A stretch of DNA of 34,326 bases. Source: Spirochaetales bacterium. Lineage in GTDB: Bacteria; Spirochaetota; Spirochaetia; ARS1246. The position numbers and the translations under genes were made by a program. Below the pieces are notes generated by a model. That model ran no database searches and was not told the origin of the DNA. It saw only the letters and a list, made by a program, of their open reading frames with translations. Where the stretch lies: the NCBI GenBank assembly GCA_016930115.1, contig JAFGHN010000130.1, positions 1-34,326 on the forward strand. The letters run 5' to 3'. Position 1 is the first letter of the stretch, and every line of letters starts with the position of its first letter. Positions 31,290 through 34,326 of the stretch are shown here, in pieces.

Positions 31290-32480
31290 GAGAAGTGAAA
31301 TAATGTCGTTGAGCCAGGGCTGAACCTGCGTGTAGTATGCCTCCTCGGCAAAGACAAATTCCATAAAGGCTTCTTGATACCTCTTGAGATAGTACAGAGA
31401 TTGTCCCTTATAGAAATGCGCGCGCTGTTTCTCACCGACGGTGCGTCGTGTCTGCATGTATGAGTCGATGGCGTTCAGGGCATCTTCCCAACGATTTTCT
31501 TCAAAGGAACCCTTGAGCAGATTTTCGAGCTCACCCCCGTCTTTCGGTGCAAGCCAGGCAGGCTTTTTTGTACCGTGCTCGGGCTGTTTCTTTCCGTCGA
31601 GGAGCCGCGCCAGCGCCGCGTTGGTCTCTTCCGAAAGTGTGGTCTTTTGCGGCGTTGTTTCGTAGGGCGTGGCCTTCAACGCCTCGCCCGAATCAACGGT
31701 TGCGGTCAGCATGAGGTACGGAAGGGGGCGGATTCGAATTTTCGGCTCAACCGCTACTTCGGGAATCGCGGCCAGGGGAATCTGAACGGACGCGGCGAGC
31801 ACATTCTCGCCGGGACGGAACACCGCGGCGCCTGTTCTGAGCGCCTGGTCGTAGAACACACCGTAGTAGTAGGAGATTCCGGCCATCGGTTTGTCAACGA
31901 AAGGAACACCGGTATAACTCTGCGTGTCTACAAGCACCGCTTCAACGAGATCATCGGCCGAACCAATCGGCCCGGTACTTCTGTAGATGATAAGGTCCTC
32001 TCCGGGAGTCGCTGCGAAATTGACGGTCACCGAATCACCGACCACAAGAGCGGCAATTCCGGATACGGGAGAAACGGTTTTCTCCGGCTCTTCTCTCTGC
32101 GTATAACGTATACCCCGGGTCGTCTTGTTGCGGTACGGTACAAAAAAGATGTAGGGCTCCCCTGCGTCGTTCGAGGCCAGCACGGCATAGTAGTGCGGTC
32201 CCTCGGTTTCGGGTGTGTCTACGTATTCTTGCGCGCCCGCTTCCACGGTCGCCACAAGTCGCGCGCTCACAAAGTTCGATTCGTCGATCTCCTCATTTGC
32301 AGAATAGACGAGGTACTCCCCCCCGGCTTCAGAGGAATCCTGCCAGGAAAGGAGCACACCGTTTTCCACCGTCACCGCGGTGAGCCTGGAAACAAACGGC
32401 GGAAGCTGTGAATCTTGCGCCGTGAGAGCAGGTACCGCGAGAAGACCGAGCACAGCGAGAAACGCGTGTTTAAACGTCAT
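31278..32480 (-). CDS. Secreted protein with Fn3-like domains and TPR-like C-terminus
   Basis: A 400-residue exported protein. The signal peptide spans about 20 residues and ends ALTA-Q. Next come two beta-rich units of Fn3-like pattern (about 28-110, with LLSWQDSS and YYAVLASN, and about 140-215, with SVTVNFAA and YYYGVFYD). A Pro/Thr-rich linker follows (about 235-310). The last 90 residues look like TPR helices (WEDALNAIDSYMQ, YYLKRYQEAFMEF). I recognise no specific family; it is probably a periplasmic or surface binding protein. Start ATG 32480 is chosen for its signal peptide and an AAGGA nine bases upstream; ATG-like 32516 would add 12 residues and break the signal pattern. Confidence 0.75.
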   Translation of the reverse strand: MTFKHAFLAVLGLLAVPALTAQDSQLPPFVSRLTAVTVENGVLLSWQDSSEAGGEYLVYSANEEIDESNFVSARLVATVEAGAQEYVDTPETEGPHYYAVLASNDAGEPYIFFVPYRNKTTRGIRYTQREEPEKTVSPVSGIAALVVGDSVTVNFAATPGEDLIIYRSTGPIGSADDLVEAVLVDTQSYTGVPFVDKPMAGISYYYGVFYDQALRTGAAVFRPGENVLAASVQIPLAAIPEVAVEPKIRIRPLPYLMLTATVDSGEALKATPYETTPQKTTLSEETNAALARLLDGKKQPEHGTKKPAWLAPKDGGELENLLKGSFEENRWEDALNAIDSYMQTRRTVGEKQRAHFYKGQSLYYLKRYQEAFMEFVFAEEAYYTQVQPWLNDIISLLAAG

Positions 32481-32576
32481 ATTCCGAATCCTTTTGATCA
32501 AAATACTCTCTCTCAATAGTCGGCGTATTGCTCCAAAAAGTCCAGCGGTTGCCGGTGAGCCTCCGCGATAGCTGAT

Positions 32577-32605
32577 TTGACACGCCGGGTTGATATTCTT
32601 ACACT
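32577..32605 (+). promoter_or_regulatory. Strong promoter of the Cas2-like gene (leaderless)
   Basis: A perfect TTGACA (32577-32582) and TACACT (32600-32605) are 17 bases apart, with six bases to GTG 32612 and no ribosome site. The predicted transcript start falls on or next to the GTG. It probably also drives prfB downstream. Confidence 0.65.
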
Positions 32606-32611
32606 GTAGCG

Positions 32612-32884
32612 GTGTTTGTCGCCGTCGCGGTTGAGTTTGCTGCTGAAGATCACAGGACCGATGTTTACGGTCTTCTCAAGCAGTACGGTTTTTCCCAAGT
32701 GGTAAACGACGTTTTCGAGTCTGTCTCTTTCAGACCCGAGTTGCTTCCGCGGTTGAAGCGTGATATTGATAGACGAACGGACTTCTACGACAAAGTGAGG
32801 ATGTATCAGTATCCGCTCGAAGGGGTTCTTGTGGTGACATCTCTGTCGGACAAGAAATGGCGAAAAACGATCATGCGTTCGTGA
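32612..32884 (+). CDS. Orphan Cas2-like small protein
   Basis: A 90-residue protein whose predicted order of strands and helices resembles Cas2 and related small ferredoxin-fold proteins. A first strand FVAVAVEF starts at residue 2. A helix follows, ending LLKQYGF, a pattern common in Cas2. Then come a strand (VVNDVFESV), a second helix (LLPRLKRDID), and DKVRMYQYPLEGVLVVTSL. The metal-binding Asp at the end of the first Cas2 strand is absent (Glu8-Phe9 here). No cas1 or CRISPR repeat is present in the window. The start GTG 32612 sits six bases after a strong -10 box. prfB begins 22 bases after its stop. The fold resemblance is by eye only. Confidence 0.6.
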   Translation: MFVAVAVEFAAEDHRTDVYGLLKQYGFSQVVNDVFESVSFRPELLPRLKRDIDRRTDFYDKVRMYQYPLEGVLVVTSLSDKKWRKTIMRS

Positions 32885-32906
32885 TACGTCTTGAAAGGAG
32901 AATATG

Positions 32907-34005
32907 ATGCTGGCTGAACTCTTGCCCGCTTTTGAAGAGTTGAAAGAGGATTTTGACGAAACCTGGAGGCATCTTTGACGCGGATGCTTTGAAGAGAGAT
33001 ATCGACGAGCTGGAAACGATAACTGTTCAGCGGGACTTCTGGAACGACCGTGAGCGGGCGGAGGATGTACTCACGCGCCTGAAGCGGCTGCGAAACAAGT
33101 ACGAGCCTTGGGTAGAGTTGCATGAAGACCTTCGTGAGATTGAAGAGCTGTTCCACCTTGTCGAAGAAGAAGGCGATGAAAGCCTCGAAAGCGAGCTTTC
33201 GACCCAGCTCGAGGATATCCGCAATCGCCATGACCGTCTCAAGCTGGTAGAGCTTTTGGGCGAAAAATACGATGAAAATGATGCCTTCCTCACGATACAC
33301 TCCGGGGCCGGCGGCACTGAAGCGTGCGATTGGGTGAGCATGCTCCTTCGTATGTATTCCCGCTGGGCAGAGCGCAGCGAGTACAAAACCGAGATGCTCG
33401 ACATGGTGGAGGCTGAGGGGGGAATAAAATCGGTCACTCTTCAATTCTCCGGGCAGTATGCTTACGGCTATCTTCACGGAGAGACCGGGATACACCGGCT
33501 CGTCCGTATTTCTCCCTTTGATTCCAGCGCCAGGCGGCATACCTCCTTCGCGTCGGTATACGCCTCACCGGTGATTGAAGACGATATCGAGGTCGACATA
33601 AGACCGGAAGATATCCGCATCGACACGTATCGGTCACAAGGTGCGGGAGGGCAACACGTAAATAAAACCGACAGCGCGGTACGGATCACCCACCTCGCAA
33701 CCGGGATAGTGGTGCAGTGTCAGAATGAGCGGAGCCAGTACAAGAACAAGTCAACGGCCATGAAAGTGCTCAAATCAAGGCTGTACGAATATTATCGCGA
33801 CGAGCGTGATACCGAACGGCAAAAACATGCCGACGAGAAAAAAGGAATTTCCTGGGGGAATCAGATCCGTTCCTACGTGTTTCACCCATATAGTATGGTA
33901 AAGGATCACCGGACAAAGCACGAAACCGGCAACGTACAGGCTGTGATGGACGGTGATATCGACGGATTCATAGAAGCATATTTGAAATTCAAGTGGTCGG
34001 GATAG
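32907..34005 (+). CDS. prfB: Peptide chain release factor 2 with programmed +1 frameshift
   Basis: RF2 ends translation at UGA and UAA. It is read from ATG 32907 (six bases after AAAGGAG, 32894-32900; ATG 32904 is too close). The first frame ends at TGA 32976-32978, and the protein continues in the +1 frame from GAC 32977. The full product is 365 residues, the same as E. coli RF2. In the second frame, the RF2-specific SPF tripeptide (VRISPFDSSARR) and the peptidyl-hydrolase GGQ motif (GAGGQHVNK) are intact. The short 5' frame encodes the usual helical N-terminus. It follows the Cas2-like gene, and its stop overlaps the next gene's GTG by one base. Confidence 0.97.
32965..32979 (+). promoter_or_regulatory. 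RF2 programmed +1 frameshift site
   Basis: GGAGG (32965-32969), three bases (CAT), then CTT TGA C (32973-32979). This matches the E. coli prfB site: an internal Shine-Dalgarno sequence three bases before CTT, and a weak TGA-C stop. When RF2 is scarce, the ribosome shifts on CTT and makes full-length RF2, an autoregulatory loop. Confidence 0.95.
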
Positions 34006-34326
34006 TGAAACCGATACGGGTTCTTGTTGTTGACGATCTATCGTTCATGCGTGAGGCAATCACCGGTATTCTGGAAAGCGCAGGCATCGTTGTTGCAGGG
34101 GAAGCGCCAAACGGTGCCGAGGGTATCGAGGCGTATCTGAAATTGCGACCCGATGTTGTGCTGATGGACATCACCATGCCCGTGATGGACGGTCTTCGCG
34201 CGCTCGCCGGTATCAAAAGAAGAGACCCGCTGGCAAGCGTCGTGATGTGCTCGGCCCTCGGACAACAGCGGTACGTCATCCGGGCGATTCAGCTGGGAGC
34301 CCGTGATTTTGTGGTGAAACCCTTCC
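34005..34326 (+). CDS. CheY-like response regulator receiver domain (3' end missing)
   Basis: The start is GTG 34005, overlapping the prfB stop by one base, and the frame runs to the window end (107 residues seen). It is a receiver domain: acidic pair Asp10/Asp11 (VVDD), phospho-acceptor Asp55 (VLMDITMP), Ser83 (MCSALGQQ) and Lys105 (VVKPF). These are nearly all of the residues of a phosphorylatable CheY. The MCSALGQQ segment is like CheY of spirochaetes and clostridia, and unlike many output-linked regulators. Whether another domain follows cannot be seen. Direct overlap with prfB implies co-transcription. Confidence 0.9.
   Translation, partial: MKPIRVLVVDDLSFMREAITGILESAGIVVAGEAPNGAEGIEAYLKLRPDVVLMDITMPVMDGLRALAGIKRRDPLASVVMCSALGQQRYVIRAIQLGARDFVVKPF

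Noticed and set aside
32513..32698. 61-codon - strand frame opposite the 5' end of the Cas2-like gene
   Set aside because: It covers the strong Cas2-like promoter and start region and has no ribosome site or family resemblance.
32612..32884. Cas2-like gene as part of a CRISPR-Cas locus
   Set aside because: No direct-repeat array, cas1 or effector gene is found anywhere in the window; the neighbours are prfB and a secreted protein.

Overview
The window looks like a chromosomal segment (fairly GC-rich, tightly packed, no mobile elements, no tRNA or rRNA genes seen) from an anaerobic bacterium with an outer membrane. I think it is most likely a spirochaete of the Treponema/Spirochaeta type. The reasons are three exported proteins whose signal peptides end in Ala-Gln, a Wza-like outer-membrane export protein, a full Rnf complex, a eukaryote-like IleS2, an archaeal-type short CMP kinase and an E. 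coli-type PcnB. The phylum call is inference; the individual gene families are mostly secure.

Left part (2-9628, + strand): the end of a MalY/PatB C-S lyase, then a tightly coupled run murC-yicC-cmk-ileS-lipoprotein-hisH-hisF with overlapping or near-overlapping ends, followed by an FmdB-type zinc-ribbon gene with its own promoter. Next, on the - strand, a NifS-like cysteine desulfurase feeds a ThiI tRNA 4-thiouridine synthase (9656-11987). A small Cys-rich ArsR repressor diverges from them. A SLBB/Wza-like export protein (-) and aroB (+) diverge from overlapping promoters. aroB runs tail-to-tail into an HrpA-like helicase, which sits downstream of hisS (-).

Middle part (19029-22473): pcnB (+) faces a secreted TPR protein with a dead metallopeptidase-like domain (-). 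A perfect 12-bp hairpin lies between them. Next comes an unusual P-loop plus Asp23/Gls24-like protein (-).

Right part (22557-31262): a multi-spanning membrane protein of unknown function overlaps the first gene of a complete rnfCDGEAB operon, and a GH57-like protein is attached at its end. The RnfB C-terminal ferredoxin has lost exactly the four cysteines of one [4Fe-4S] cluster. The window ends with a secreted Fn3-like/TPR protein (-), an orphan Cas2-like small protein, prfB with the classical programmed +1 frameshift, and a truncated CheY-like gene.

The most striking pattern across genes is that at least six starts (murC, the cysteine desulfurase, arsR, the SLBB gene, aroB and the Cas2-like gene) lack a Shine-Dalgarno sequence. 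Each has a sigma-70-like promoter whose -10 box ends only 5-10 bases before the start codon, so their mRNAs would be leaderless. Other single-gene units, such as the TPR gene and hisS, have short leaders with strong Shine-Dalgarno sites. Several enzymes carry changed signature residues: a P-loop Lys to Asn in Cmk, HIGH to HYGN in IleS, and altered motifs 1 and 4 in the GH57 protein.
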